NCBI GenBank assembly: GCA_903813345.2 | Contig: CAIIXF020000004.1 | Span: 18,401,513 to 18,465,512 of the forward strand | Reading direction: 5' to 3' | Source of the DNA: Owenia fusiformis | Lineage: Eukaryota; Annelida; Polychaeta; Sabellida; Oweniidae | DNA: 64,000 nucleotides | Part shown: positions 34,001-45,540 of the stretch, one piece after another | Layout: every line of letters starts with the position of its first letter | Position numbering within the stretch: the first letter of the stretch is position 1 | Program-made: the position numbers and the translations under genes | The notes under the pieces: model-generated | What the model was told of the DNA's origin: nothing | Seen by the model: only the letters and a program-made list of their open reading frames with translations | The model's database searches: none

Positions 34001-37000
34001 CCCAGAAGCTATACGATGGCCCCCAGAAGCTATGCAAGGGCCCGCAGAAACTATACGGTAGCCCCAATAAGCTATACGATGGCCTCCAGAAGCTATACAG
34101 TGTCCCCCAATGGGCCACCATATAGCTTTGGGGGCCACCGTATAGCTTCTAGGGGCTACTGTGGGCCCTGTATAGCTTCTGGGAACCATTGGGGGCCATC
34201 ATATAGATTCTGGGGGCCATCTTGTAGCTTCTGGGGGCTGCTGTATAGCTTCTGGGGGCCATCGTAGAGCTTCTTGGGGCCACTGGGGTTCCCTGTATAG
34301 CTTCTGGGTGCCACCGTATAGCTCCTGGGGGCCACTAATTAGCTTCTGGGGGCCATCATATAGCTTCTGAGGGCCACTGGGGGTCACCATATAGCTTCTG
34401 GAGACCACAGTATAGTTTCTGTGGGCCCTTGTATAGCGTCTGGGGGCCATCGTATACCTTCTGGGGGCCACTTGGGGCCCTTATATAGATTCTTGGGGCC
34501 ACTGGGGGCCATCATATAGCTTCTGGAACCTAATTATTAATGTATTTTGCCAGGTTTCACCAAAATCTTCAAATATGGGGGCTGTCAGGAGGGGGTTAAA
34601 TTAAGTTATAATTTTTTTAAACAAATTCATGTGATTATTTATCTCTAAAGCAAAGGGAGAATAACATTCTTTTAACTCATTAAGAACGTGAAATGTAAAA
34701 ACCTCATTATCAAGTGATGTTACCATAGCATCTGAAATGTTAGAAATATTACATAAACCATATGAAGAATCATCTTCACTTCTAATCATGCTTTATACCT
34801 CAGATGCTTTAAGAATCAAGAATATGAAGAATATGATGAAAAGCAGACTATATGTCGTCGCGTGAGAATAACTTTGTACTAACTGCCATTTTCAAAAAAA
34901 TTGAGATAGACATGGAATTTTACTATTTGAAACACAGGCTTTCATCTCAGATACATGCCCCATCTCAATTCCCTCTCATTAAGCTAGAATTCAGTGTGAA
35001 ATTGTACCATCTCCAGACAAACAGCTTATTTCTAATTTCAAATTGTCATATCTGATATCAACTGTTTCAACCAATCAACTCTCTAAGAATTGGTCATGTG
35101 ACTTGCAAAACTTGGAGTTATAACAATCTTATATTAAAACGAAGTATGCCAATATGCATGTTATTGTATCTAGAATGAAATAATGTTTTGTAACACAATA
35201 CCATGCCAGTTTGCATGCCTGGCCTTTCATGTTTTAGTTTTAGAACTATTACAAGTAGATCAAAAAATAAAATGATACAGTATGTGTAATCCCATGCATA
35301 TTCAAATTATATGCCCTCAATTACTCTTTGTATTATGGATGCTCATTGGATTATTCATGGCCACATGATATGAAATAGAATTACTAATTTCCTCGAAAAC
35401 CTAAATCCTTGCTACCAGGGAAGATGAAAAGTACAAATGACCAGTTAATTAGATCATGTGAGCAGTCAAAAGTACCCTTTGTCTTCCCTGCTACCAGGTC
35501 TTTTGGGGTCTGTTTGAATGGCCAAATGCAATAGAAATGCATATACGAAGCTGTCATCATTAAATGTTGAAAATGAAAGACTACTTATTTGTTTCTTCAA
35601 ATAGAGTACATAATACATGTAATAGGTTATATACTAGATATAGTAATCAAAACAAATAGTAACTGTCATATTTTGCACTACATTGCTCAAAGGCAATCAC
35701 TGTCTTTATACTATTGAAATCTCTTTCAAAATGATGTTTTATAGTTTGTGGATAAAAGCTAAATCTATTTAAACTAGCTTTAAACTTTTACTTGCCATAC
35801 ATTATATCAAAAAGGAGTTATCTTTATGTTAGTATAGTCCCTTAAAACACTTATTTTATTTTCTCTTCATCTATGATTTACTTTGCGCTTTTCACTGAAC
35901 ATCTGGGATCTTTTTAGTTATTTCATTACTAGTATGTTTTTCAGATTTGTCCTTTCTTTTGCATTATCATTGTTTTTAGATCATCTACATTTTATTTTGG
36001 AAAAGTAACAAATTGGTTCAATTTCTTTAAAAAGAGCCACTCTTAGTCTCCACTTCTACAATTGCTTCAATTCCCAATTGTACTCCACAGAGTAGCAAAC
36101 AACAGAAAATGAATGGATAATGATAGCTGCATCCCAATGAACAAAATGTGATTACCTAAATCGAGGTTTCATCACTTTCATTAATCTAAAATGAATTAGA
36201 AATTATTTTTCTATTTTCAAATTTCTTCCCTGTACATGTAATAAAAATTGGTTATGTCTTAGGCCCTAAGGATCTGAAACCTGCTGGTCAAAATGGAATT
36301 ACGGACCAGTTGCAATGTTATTCTCCTATACCCAGTGAAAAAATCAACTGGTCTGTTGTAATGTGCTGGGAGGTTTAGGCTACAGGGTTTATACCGAGGG
36401 AAATATGTGGGGGACCGTATTGGCATCATTGGTTTCAATGCATTATACTTCTGCCTTAGTTTCAAAGGCAATAAATTCTTTTTGAAGGGTGTCCTGAGAT
36501 TCCAAAATTAAGAAATAATTGTACTTATTTGAGAAATTGATTTTAAAGTTTTATAAATTGAATTTTCTTTATTTTATTAAATAATATTCTTTGGTTTTTG
36601 AAGATTTTTTTACAAAGCAAAACATTATTTTTCATTCTAGATACAATAACATGCATATTGGCATACTTTGTTTTAATATAAGATTGTTATAACTCCAAGT
36701 TTTGCAAGTCACATGACCAATTCTTAGAGAGTTGATTGGTTGAAACAGTTGATATCAGATATGACAATTTGAAATTAGATATAAGCTGTTATTCCGGTGG
36801 GAAATTGTATCAACTCCATTTCCATAGTTTTAAAAAAGGATCTTGTAAATTGTTTCAAGGTATGATATTTCATATAAGATATCTCTAGGGTGAGACCAGG
36901 TGACATACAAAAAAATCAAGTTTCACATAGCAATACTAAGTAAGATACAGACCTCTAAACTTTCAAACCTTGATTTCTCAGTTCCGTAAAAATGTGAGAT

Positions 37001-39270
37001 AGTACAAAGTTATTCTCATGCGACGATGTATACTATTTATATGAATCATTGAAAGTGCATGGTAAATCATAAAATTGAATCTTTAATATACAGGGTCGAG
37101 ATAACCGTTTTGGCCCCTGTGAATGATAGTCAAAATGCATGTAACCTTTCCACATACTTATTAGTTCAGTTCAATACATGCACATTTTTACTCAATAAGA
37201 TTGAAACAACTATGGTTGTTACTTTTTTTGTTGATTTAGTATTCTTTTTATAATTGTCAAACAATGACGTTCACAGTAGCTGCCTCCAAAGCTGGATAAT
37301 TTTGTTAATTCTGATCCAATTTTGAAGATTTGTTGTCTCTTTAATGTTGCTTATATCTTCCACTCATCAAATAAGAGACAAAACTATGCACACATTCTGT
37401 CATACGGCCTCAGTTCTAATAGAAATGTTGCTATACTAGGATATTCTGAAGCAAAAATGGATTGAAGACGTCACAATTAATGCAAATTAGCTAATTTGCA
37501 TAACTGAATATTGTAACCATATAGTAAATTTAATAAGGTTTAATCAGATACCAATATCATCTCTATAGACCAAATAATGGCGAAGCTACATTGATTCAAG
37601 ACTCCAAGGTAAGACGTATGTATATTATTGTCAAATAATGACATTCACGATAGCTGCCTCGAAAGTTACATAACTTTCGTAATACTGATTCAATTTTGAA
37701 TCTGTTTTCACTTTTATGTTGCTTATAGCTTCTACTAATAGAATAAAGGACAAAACCTTTCAGAAATTTTGCCATACGGCCTCAGTTTTAATAGATACGT
37801 TGCTATAGTTGGAAATTCTGAACCAAAAATAGATTGATGACGTCATAATTTATGCAAATTAGATAATTTGCATTATTGAATATCAGAAATTTATTGGAAA
37901 TTTAACGAGGTTCAATATGGTACAAATATCATTTCTATAGACCAAATAATGACAGAGCTACAAATGATTTAAGATACCAAGGTAAGATGTCTAAAGATGC
38001 GTAACCATGGTAACTGAATGCCGCCATAAAAGTACTATGGGACATTAGTTGGCAATGTTAACAAATGAATTCATTAAATAGACACCCTAAGGATTACAAA
38101 AATGTATGTAACTTATTCACACCTTATGGGTGCATGGGAACCCCTTGTTCCTACTATACTAATTGTACCGGGTACTGTTCTTCCCCATATAACTGCATTT
38201 TGATGTATTGAACTTCCCATCTACTGACCAAGGATCGTTTAGACGATTGGTTAACTTGTGAAAAGACATATTCGTATAATAATTGATAGTAACACTCCTC
38301 AAATGATTCGAATAAAAAATTACAAACATGTTTTGATTTTGTGCTTTTTTCGCAGTAAATTAAAAAAATCACACGGTTTTCTCAATGCATGCATATCCTT
38401 GAAGACAAATAAAAATGTTGATTGTTAGGAATACTAAATACTACAAAGAAGGTGTGTACCAAATTTCATGGAGATGCGTAAAAATTAATGAGACTAGATA
38501 AGTTCGACAAAGAAGAGGATTGCGACAAAATTTCACGTGGGGTTCTGAAGACCAAAATTCTATGATTAACCACAAAGTAATAATAATTTAATATTATGAT
38601 GGTTTATCATATTTTAGGATTACGTACGCATGTTGCACATGGAACAGCTGGCGGGTACGAGTCCCAGATAACGTTGTTCCCAGACAGGAAGCTTGGAATA
38701 TATACAGCGATGAATGGGTTAATGGGTCCATCTGCATATATAGCACTGAGAATGATGCATCAATATATTGCTGACGTCATGATGGGACAGAAACCCTGGT
38801 TGAACCGCACAACCGGATGTACATTCCCGGAACCTTGGTCGGAAAATATTTACGAGAAAGAATCGACCCAATTTATTAACACTTCATTGCCAGCCCATCG
38901 ACCTTTTGTTGATTATACAGGCGTCTATATAAATGACGGCCATGGGACTATTCATATTTCTGCTAACACCAGCTACAATTATTTATATTTCAAAATAGGA
39001 GAACTTGGTAATTTTATACTTTATCCAATGGAAGAAAGAGACCGGTTTCACATGAAAGCCACATATCCTTACTCTTTCTATTTATTCTATCCCCTGATGT
39101 TTAACAATGATACTAGAGGGTATATAAACAGTATTTCAGTGCCATCTTTTGACGTTGAAAATCCTCCTATCTTCTTTAAACAACACCAAGCATCAGACAG
39201 TATTAGTTTAGCAACTAGTTATGCATTCACTTTAACATTTTCCGTGAGCATATACTTATGTTGGATTTAG
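25007..39270 (+). CDS. Secreted/GPI-anchored serine beta-lactamase-like protein (PF00144 type)
   Basis: Five exons: 25007-25428, 27152-27322, 28339-28599, 29677-29939, 38618-39270. Phases match at every junction and give 589 aa. The three active-site motifs of class C beta-lactamase/penicillin-binding-like hydrolases are present: Ser114-Ile-Thr-Lys117 (nucleophile and general base), Tyr215-Asn-Asn217, and His380-Gly-Thr-Ala-Gly. A hydrophobic stretch at about 32-49 (MILHVMLLNAQIVNC) is a signal peptide or anchor; Met35 (25109) is an attractive alternative start. Just before it is a small in-frame repeat (RQGAVA three times). Many Asn-X-Ser/Thr sites and a hydrophobic C-terminus (about 563-589) support an extracellular GPI-linked enzyme. 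Animal members of this family (LACTB and relatives) are esterase/peptidase-like; the substrate is unknown. Intron 4 (8.7 kb) holds large fold-back DNA. Confidence 0.86.
25631..25877 (-). CDS. Possible antisense exon of unknown protein
   Basis: Inside intron 1 of the beta-lactamase-like gene, on the opposite strand, an open frame starts at an ATG (25877) and runs about 82 codons to a good donor (G|GTAAGC at 25631); a second donor-like GTAAGA lies about 30 bp earlier. The composition (mixed, hydrophilic, e.g. GDIILGHKGKKPRYEVFIG) looks more protein-like than the repeat shadows. I recognise no family and found no clear partner exon. It may be an exon of a nested gene, a gene fragment or chance. 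Confidence 0.25.
27424..27858. repeat. 36-bp minisatellite, 12 copies, in beta-lactamase-like intron 2
   Basis: Nearly perfect repeats of CATGTGCTCGTACACGTCAT plus GCATGTCGGCCATTGT. The unit length is a multiple of three and contains no stop in several frames, so long open frames appear on both strands. They begin and end in unique intron sequence, and the real exon ends at 27322 with a good donor, so these frames are not genes. Confidence 0.95.
28870..29362. repeat. Fold-back repeat in intron 3 with strong inner hairpin
   Basis: TTTTTGCTATAAATCAA near 28877 recurs inverted near 29345. An inner pair, TTAAAAAGCCAACAATTGCA at 28942 and its near-perfect reverse complement ending at 29020, makes a stem of about 31 bp with a 15-17 base loop. 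Confidence 0.6.
30107..31112. mobile_element. Near-perfect palindromic element, about 480-bp arms
   Basis: The left arm (CACGGGGTACCATCGAATAA, GTACCGGAGAACGACATTTTAC, TCAAGTACGAAGTTATTGAAATCGGC...) is repeated inverted on the right with few differences; the centre is near 30610. Each arm carries a direct duplication GGAACGTAACCGGAGC. The short frames inside are mirror images and not genes. It lies in intron 4 of the beta-lactamase-like gene. Confidence 0.85.
31133..31560. mobile_element. Second copy of ATGCGAGTAG MITE
   Basis: Inverted relative to the copy at 3693-4133. It starts GGTGCGAGTAGGTAGTTACC and ends ATTTCTACTCGCATCT. It is directly adjacent to the palindrome at 30107-31112. Confidence 0.65.
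31658..38159. mobile_element. 6.5-kb composite fold-back element (three inverted repeats)
   Basis: Outer arms of about 1.13 kb (31658-32790 and 37026-38159) begin GTATAGTAGGAACAAGGGG and end with its reverse complement, flanked by TA. Inside are two adjacent hairpins: 32787-34855 (arms about 340 bp, with minisatellite in the loop) and 34855-37026 (arms about 350 bp). All three stems meet at the same few bases near 32787, 34855 and 37026, so the single strand can fold as a three-way junction. No transposase frame is visible. TA duplication fits Tc1/mariner-like cut-and-paste, but the long arms are fold-back-like. Confidence 0.82.
33120..34530. repeat. 21-bp GC-rich minisatellite in both orientations
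   Basis: Copies of CCCCCAGAAGCTATACGGTGG (with CCCCCAGTGGCCCC variants) run forward from 33120 to about 34110, then the same unit runs reversed to 34530. The array fills the loop of the hairpin at 32787-34855. Being a multiple of three it yields spurious frames (APRSYTV-like). Confidence 0.93.
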
Positions 39271-40453
39271 AACAAGAATCAGGTCAACTGAGAATAGTAC
39301 CATATCGTGTTATCAGGGGCAGTGACTGGCTGGGCCAGAAATGTGATTCACCTTTACATATAAACGGAGGCTTAGTCGAAGGCACAAAACGACGAATGGA
39401 ATTGTTAATTAATTATCAGCCTCGTAAAAACAAGTCTGTATACCAGGGTTCAGAGACAGACACACACATGTAGGGCTGTTCAAGGAATAATCATTCATTA
39501 AACCTATTGGTGATTTTCTTTGAAATGAATGAACAAAATGCCCTTTGTTTATAACTGACCCATTTATACCAACAAATTCGTTGTTCTCATTGTGAATGTT
39601 TCCTTCGACAAGACATTTTTTCTGAAAATAAGGTAGAATGTGAGGTAGAATTTCCTTAGACACATAATCTCAATTCTACTTAATAGGCTGTGGGACTAGA
39701 TGCTTACAACTAAATCAAAAATTAAAATATATATATTTACGAAATGATATACAATATAGGGCACATAACATCAATGGTCAATATGTCTGAGAAACAAATG
39801 TTCTAAGCAAACACGAACATAATGGACGAAAATAGGGGTGTTTTGACACAATAAGAACTACTGAATCGTAATTCGGGGGGGGGGGACAAAAGTTTATTTT
39901 AGACTCAAGAGTTTAGTGACAATTACATATTATATAACACATTTCTGCGCAAATAAAATCACCCCGGCATACCTTTTATGTATAATACACTTTTGTAAAA
40001 CGTATAAATCATGTTTTGTAAATAAATGTTCCCGTCGTTTTAATAGCATCCGGTCATAGACTTTAGCAGTGAAGAGACAAATTCTGTCATGAGACATTAC
40101 AGTTAGCACTGGAATTTACTCTCTTCATCTAAAATCAGTTTCAATAGTGGAAACGTTTGCATACAAGTCTAAACGGTAACAGTTCAGATTTCATTTTTAA
40201 TTGCAGAATTACATATAAGGCACACACCCCTTTCATCGACTTGCAGCCTTTCATGACGACCAGTCCATATTCTTATTGGTGCTAGTTCACATCTCATTTT
40301 AGCAAAAAAGCTTTCTTTGAGAAATGGAAATCGTCGATACAACAAAAATTTTATCAGTCCATATTCCAATATATGTACCCACCCTCGACCAAGTATCAGC
40401 AGGACCCAATGACTTGGTTGTATAGTGTTCCTCTGATAATCACCTAATCCTAC
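39271..40453. other. Intergenic tail-to-tail region
   Basis: The beta-lactamase-like gene (plus) and the CRAL-TRIO gene (minus) converge here. AATAAA at 39952-39957 is a candidate polyadenylation signal for the former. A G9 run lies near 39875. No gene is evident. Confidence 0.45.
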
Positions 40454-43400
40454 TTAGTCTATATTTAGTTTTCTGAACGTTGCAGCTGGAGCAGTTACAC
40501 TTGGACGTTTCTTTTCATCAATGTACATTCCTTCTGTAGTATATTTGATTATTGCTGCCCGTTGCTTCGGATCAGTAAAACGTTTCGCGAAATCATCTAC
40601 AATCAAAGCAACATTCTTGAGATCATTTATGAAGAGTGTCTGTCCACGCTGCACAGTATAATGAAATATAAATTTTCGTCAGGTACGGTGTTAGAGGATA
40701 ATATGCTATATTTTTCATGTGCGCAGATAAGTTGGTGGTTGCGGACGGTTGATTTTTATAGTTATTACTTTTTTGTAAACACATTTTTATCTGATTTACA
40801 TCAATTTTGTCAATTTTAGAATTATCGTCTCATATCAAATTCCAAGATATTCCCAACATACGTACCATGGTATGGTATCTCTATCTGTTAGTTTAAGGCG
40901 AATTATTTCTAAACATTTTAAAAATCCTCATTTTCTCTAGTTTACTAGGTCGATCAATAAGTTCTGAGAAAAATCCTCTAAAATCAAGTTTTGTGATTTT
41001 TTTATTTGAAATTTTCACAGAATATACATGATATTACATGATAATTCCACAAACGCACTGTACCCTATCAAGATTTTGAAACGTCATCTTAAGCGGGCTG
41101 TTGCACGAAAACGCCCTGAAACAGTGATGTCGTCATTACTGAACCACCACGACAATACCCCGTCCCATACATTTGGTCTTGTCAAAAGCACTATCACTAA
41201 TGACCTTCAAATGGAACAACTCAATATTCAGCAGATTAGGCGATTTGTGATTTAGGTGTGTTTGCGCCGATGAAAGATGAGATGAGAAGATTCAGATATG
41301 CAAACTTTACAGTCCTCCAAAATGCTGTGAAAAATCCCCCGAGGAAACGTTTTCCTGATGAATTAAGACGCTTTTTCCACCAATGGGAGAAGTGTATCAA
41401 GAACCATGGAAACTATTTTGAGCATCTTAATTGAACCTAAACATTTTGCTAGGACGATAATGCAGGAAGCGACTAAGAACTAAATTTATAGATTGACTCA
41501 TTGACATTTTATGTGCTTTACTTCTGCAATTTAGATCATTTGCCCCGCCTACCCAAAACACGAGTTACCATAGTAACCATATTGTTGTCCAATAAGAGGA
41601 AAGTGCATACAACTTGTTACACTAATTGCTGAATTCATCTCATATATTCTGTGAAAATTTCAAATAATGAATTCACAAAACTCTCGATTTTAGAGGATTT
41701 TTCTCAGAACTTATTGATCGACACGGTATGCGGATATCAATTTTTCGAACTTCTCCTTTTGATTATGAATAATCTTAAATCAATTGATTAGATATTATCA
41801 AATTCAAGTATTGGTTCTCGCACTAAGTCTCACCTAATATATTTTGAATTGTACCAGCATTTGGGCCAGTGTAGTCATCTGGTAGATATTCCTCTGGCAG
41901 AAGATGCATTGGGACGTGCTTATATAAACTTTCTAAGTTGTTGCCATGAGTAAACATCTGAAATAATAGAATTCAGCAATGGCAATATGTAAACACGAGA
42001 TGCTAGAATTCAGCAATGGCAATATGGAAACACGAGATGCTAACTCATTGAGAGTCTCGGAAGTTTTTAAATGACAGTCACTGCGGGAAACAAAAATAAA
42101 ATGTTGCGACTTTGTGACTAACATTTTACTATTCATCTTTATTTTCAAGCTTCATTGTCAAACTAAACTTTTCTTTATAATGTAATAGATTATTTTAAAA
42201 CCATTAAATTGTTCACTTTCATTTATAATTCAATCGAATGCGCAGCCCAAATGACACATTGCCATTAATCTGCTCATGTACTGTCATTTAATTAATGATC
42301 AGTGGGTCCGAGATGAGGTGCTGTTTGAGATCCGCAAGGCTGTAACTTCAGCATTTAACTACAAATGGATATCAGTATTATCTAATGTTATTGTTAAACT
42401 TACTCTGTCCTGGATTTTCTTTGAAAGGAAAGGTCTTGTTATGGTCATAATGGTATCAAACACTGGCCCGGTGTTGTAATAGTGTAGCGCCTTGAATCGG
42501 GCAGGAAAATTATCCTGAAATTCAAAGATTATCATAAATCAAAGCTGTACAAATTAAAATTGAATCTGTCGAATGCTTTTCTATGAATTTCGATTACAAG
42601 ATTAACCGAAAAACGAAAGATGACCACTCTGTAATTCACCAAGCATGTCCAAAACTTGATCAGAATATTGGTATTTAAAGTCTGCATTTTGATGTTAAGA
42701 TGTCCTGATTTATTTACACCCGCCCACACATGTACGCATGTCAATCAGCACAAGACAACGAACGTGCAATAAAACGACACATGGATTTGTATTGTAAGGT
42801 GAGCATTTTGTATGTGAACAATATGTTTACCTGCCAAAATTTTGTTGACTTTTTCACCATCTCTATTCCCAGAAACGACAAATGTTTTGCTGTAAAGCCT
42901 GTGTAGTCAAATATTAGAACATAGCCGTTCACTTGTGCCATTTCATCTTTCTGGAGAATACTGAATACCACTGTGCTGTTCTTTATGATGTCATTGGGGC
43001 CTATAGTACTATCTTTTACATCAAATACTCCTGTATTAGAAATGTATATACCCATACATTCATGGTGAAGTAATACCTGGCTATAAGTCATACATTTACG
43101 GTGTATAGTAGTACCCTTGCTATATACCCATACGTTCGTGGTATAGTAGTACATTGGCTATATATCCCTACATTCATGGTAAAGTAGTACCCTGGCTATA
43201 TAGCCATACATTCATGGTAAAGTAGTTCCCTTGCAACCAATACATTCATAAGAAGTACCCTGGCTATACAGCCATACATTTACGATGTATACATCTTAGT
43301 AATACCCTGGGTACATAACCATAAATTCATGGTAAAGTAGTACACTGGCTCTATTACCATACATTCGTGGTAAAGTAGTACCCTGGCTATAAAACCATTC

Positions 43401-44935
43401 ATTCACTGCAGTCTTGCCTAAGTTGGTGTCTTTTTATATTTTGCATTTTATTTTCACGCTTTTTAATTAAAAATCAAGATAAATAAAAAATAATACTGAC
43501 TTGGGCAAGGCTACATGAATTGATGAGGCCGATATTCTCTGATTAAACCCATGTTACCTGCTCGCATTATGATAATTGTTCTCCCTTCACTGTCGCGGCC
43601 TGGAAGAGGTATAACATGCCTGAAAAACATGAATTGGACAACTAGACAGGCTTATTGATCTAGATGATATAGACGACTGGTAAAAAACGTTAACTTATAA
43701 CAGAATAAAACCGTGTCACACATTTGCAATAGATCATGTCATAAAGGCCTCTGTTATAATTCTTATATATAGAGGTTATTTACTGGGAGGGATTCAATAT
43801 GGATTATATTCCGAGGGACAATATGATATTTCCCGAGGGCGGGCAATATCATATTAACACGAGGAATTAGGAGTATCATGGGATAATATAATTGAAACAC
43901 CTTTCCCCAGCAGCAATGACTAAGTACGTACAGCATATTACTCACCCCTTGCTGTAAATACTTGAGATGCCTTTGTTCAAAGGGTCAATATTCCGGAACC
44001 ATTCGGGTATTTCCGTACAAAGTGTTAGGAAGTCTTCGAGCATTTTGCGTGCAGCAAGTTGTGAGAATTTGCATCTTCTTAGAAATAGCAGCATGAAATA
44101 AGTTTCTGTAAAAATAAATCTCTGCTTATTATACAAGATTCAATTTCACCGAACAAATTAGAAATTTTGATTATAGGCATATCCAAGAAAAGTTGGATCC
44201 CAGAATGCAATCTCGGTATTTTCAAACAATGAATCCGATCTTGAAGGATGTCGAGATTACAAATTGATTGGCCTCCATTTTTTCACTTAAGAATTTGTAT
44301 CACGAGTTTTAGTCTTATTTCCATACAAAAAGTTTCAAACACACAACAAGTGATCAAAATATTTGTTCAGATCTTTTTCAGATATTTTGGACATTTGGGA
44401 CATTTTTAATGTTGATATCGATCAAGGTCAAGGTCGAATATTGGGTTGTGTCCCTGGAAGGAGCATATCCGCCCTGGGCATATCAATAAATAGAAAATAT
44501 ATTGGTACAAATAGCTTCTCATTTCGTTCAGTGCCTTTGCATTCGTTCTTGACATCGTTCTTGGCTATTTTGTTTTTCCCTCGGATGAAAAAGAGAATAT
44601 TTACATACTTTTAATGCTTTCTACACCCCTTATAAAATATCAACATTCACATATGTATGATGTCTGCTGATTTCTGTAAATGTAGAGCACATTATAGTAT
44701 CAATGGATCATCTTATTACCACCTGGAATACAGAAAAACTGCTTTCCAAAATCAAAAATGCAGCCTTAATTGCATGCAGTGACTTACCAGTTCCGCACAC
44801 AAGATGGGGCTGTGACTCGACCCATTCTCTCAACTGTTTCACCTGTGCCTCCCTCTGTAGAGGGTCCTCTCCAAGCTCTACACGCGCCTTCTCCAAACTG
44901 GCTGCATCAAGTGTGCACACGTATCCATCCCCCAT
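40454..44935 (-). CDS. CRAL-TRIO lipid-transfer protein, alpha-tocopherol transfer protein-like
   Basis: Seven exons (read 44935 to 40454): 44935-44788, 44105-43946, 43619-43558, 43030-42831, 42514-42404, 41957-41834, 40596-40454. Phases match throughout, giving 315 aa, the usual size of TTPA/TTPAL/clavesin-type proteins. The CRAL-TRIO N-terminal helical region (about 25-102) contains FMLLFLRRCKFS and PEWFRNIDP. The lipid-binding domain (about 103-262) shows GRDSEGRTIIIMR, VLIFDYTGFTAKH, DNFPARFKALHYYNTGPVFD, RPFLSKKI and LPEEY. The family binds hydrophobic ligands (tocopherol, retinoids, phosphoinositides) in the cytosol; the ligand here is unknown. The last exon uses the acceptor GATTGTAG at 40597; the GTGCAG site 57 bp upstream would break the frame. 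There is no signal peptide. A minisatellite abuts exon 4 and a mariner remnant sits in the last intron. Confidence 0.9.
40945..41726 (+). mobile_element. Deleted mariner transposon (782 bp)
   Basis: Terminal inverted repeats GTCGATCAATAAGTTCTGAG...AATCCTCTAAAATC lie at both ends, flanked by TA (40943-40944, 41727-41728). Between about 41110 and 41434 are the remains of the C-terminal third of a mariner transposase: HHDNTPSHT in one frame, then after a break VFAPMKDEMR...WEKCIKNHGNYFEHLN and a stop. The N-terminal DNA-binding part and most catalytic residues are gone. It is non-functional and sits in the last intron of the CRAL-TRIO gene. Confidence 0.88.
43040..43420. repeat. About 38-bp minisatellite abutting CRAL-TRIO exon 4
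   Basis: Roughly nine diverged copies of ACCCTGGCTATATAGCCATA followed by CATTCATGGTAAAGTAGT. The array lies immediately upstream (gene sense) of the exon that begins at 43030. Confidence 0.88.
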
Positions 44936-45540
44936 ACTTTTAAATGGACAATGGTTGAGGATAAAAAAGGGGGTGACAGTGTGTTAATGAAACGTTTATT
45001 ATCCTTGGCAAACTAGAAATATGCTTCATGAATTCTCAAAAAATGTTTTTGAAATATAGTAGAAGTTCTGAATGAATAAAACAACATGCAGATTAATTAA
45101 TCTACAGTCGAATTTATATTTATAATGATTTGCATAAAAAAATATTATTTTCTTACCTGTGAACAACAGATGACTGTTTTTTGATGAATGTTTTACTGGC
45201 TATGTTTGTATAAATGTAAAATATGATTATTAGCAACTTTGTCACGATACTTTGCACTTTGCACAAAGTTATCATTAACCCCAACACAAAGTATAATTAA
45301 AGTGATAAGTGTATTTTTCAACATTCGAGGCTAAATAAGGCCGATCTGTAGATGTACGTACACTACACAAACTAATAGTCTGGCATCCAGAAGTTTCCCT
45401 TTCAGACCACACGTTTTAGGCGGCCTACTTCTCACTGACATTTTAACATATCTATTAAATCTCTCCTAAATTTACAAGCAATTGTTACAGTACTGGGAAA
45501 CAAAAAATAAGATTCTAATATAAACAGGTTCACATACACT
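44936..45540. other. 5' flank of CRAL-TRIO gene, no feature seen
   Basis: The presumed promoter region; no recognisable motif or repeat. Confidence 0.4.

Noticed and set aside
33154-34471. Repeated YTVAPRS/SYTGAPSGP-like frames
   Set aside because: These are translations of the 21-bp minisatellite in several phases and both strands.
32563-37253. Near-identical 64-codon frames on opposite strands (32563-32757 and 37059-37253)
   Set aside because: They are mirror copies in the arms of the large inverted repeat; AT-rich with no domain.
40597-40654. Longer last exon of the CRAL-TRIO gene starting after GTGCAG at 40652
   Set aside because: The phase does not match the preceding exon; the acceptor at 40597 gives a continuous frame and a family-like junction.
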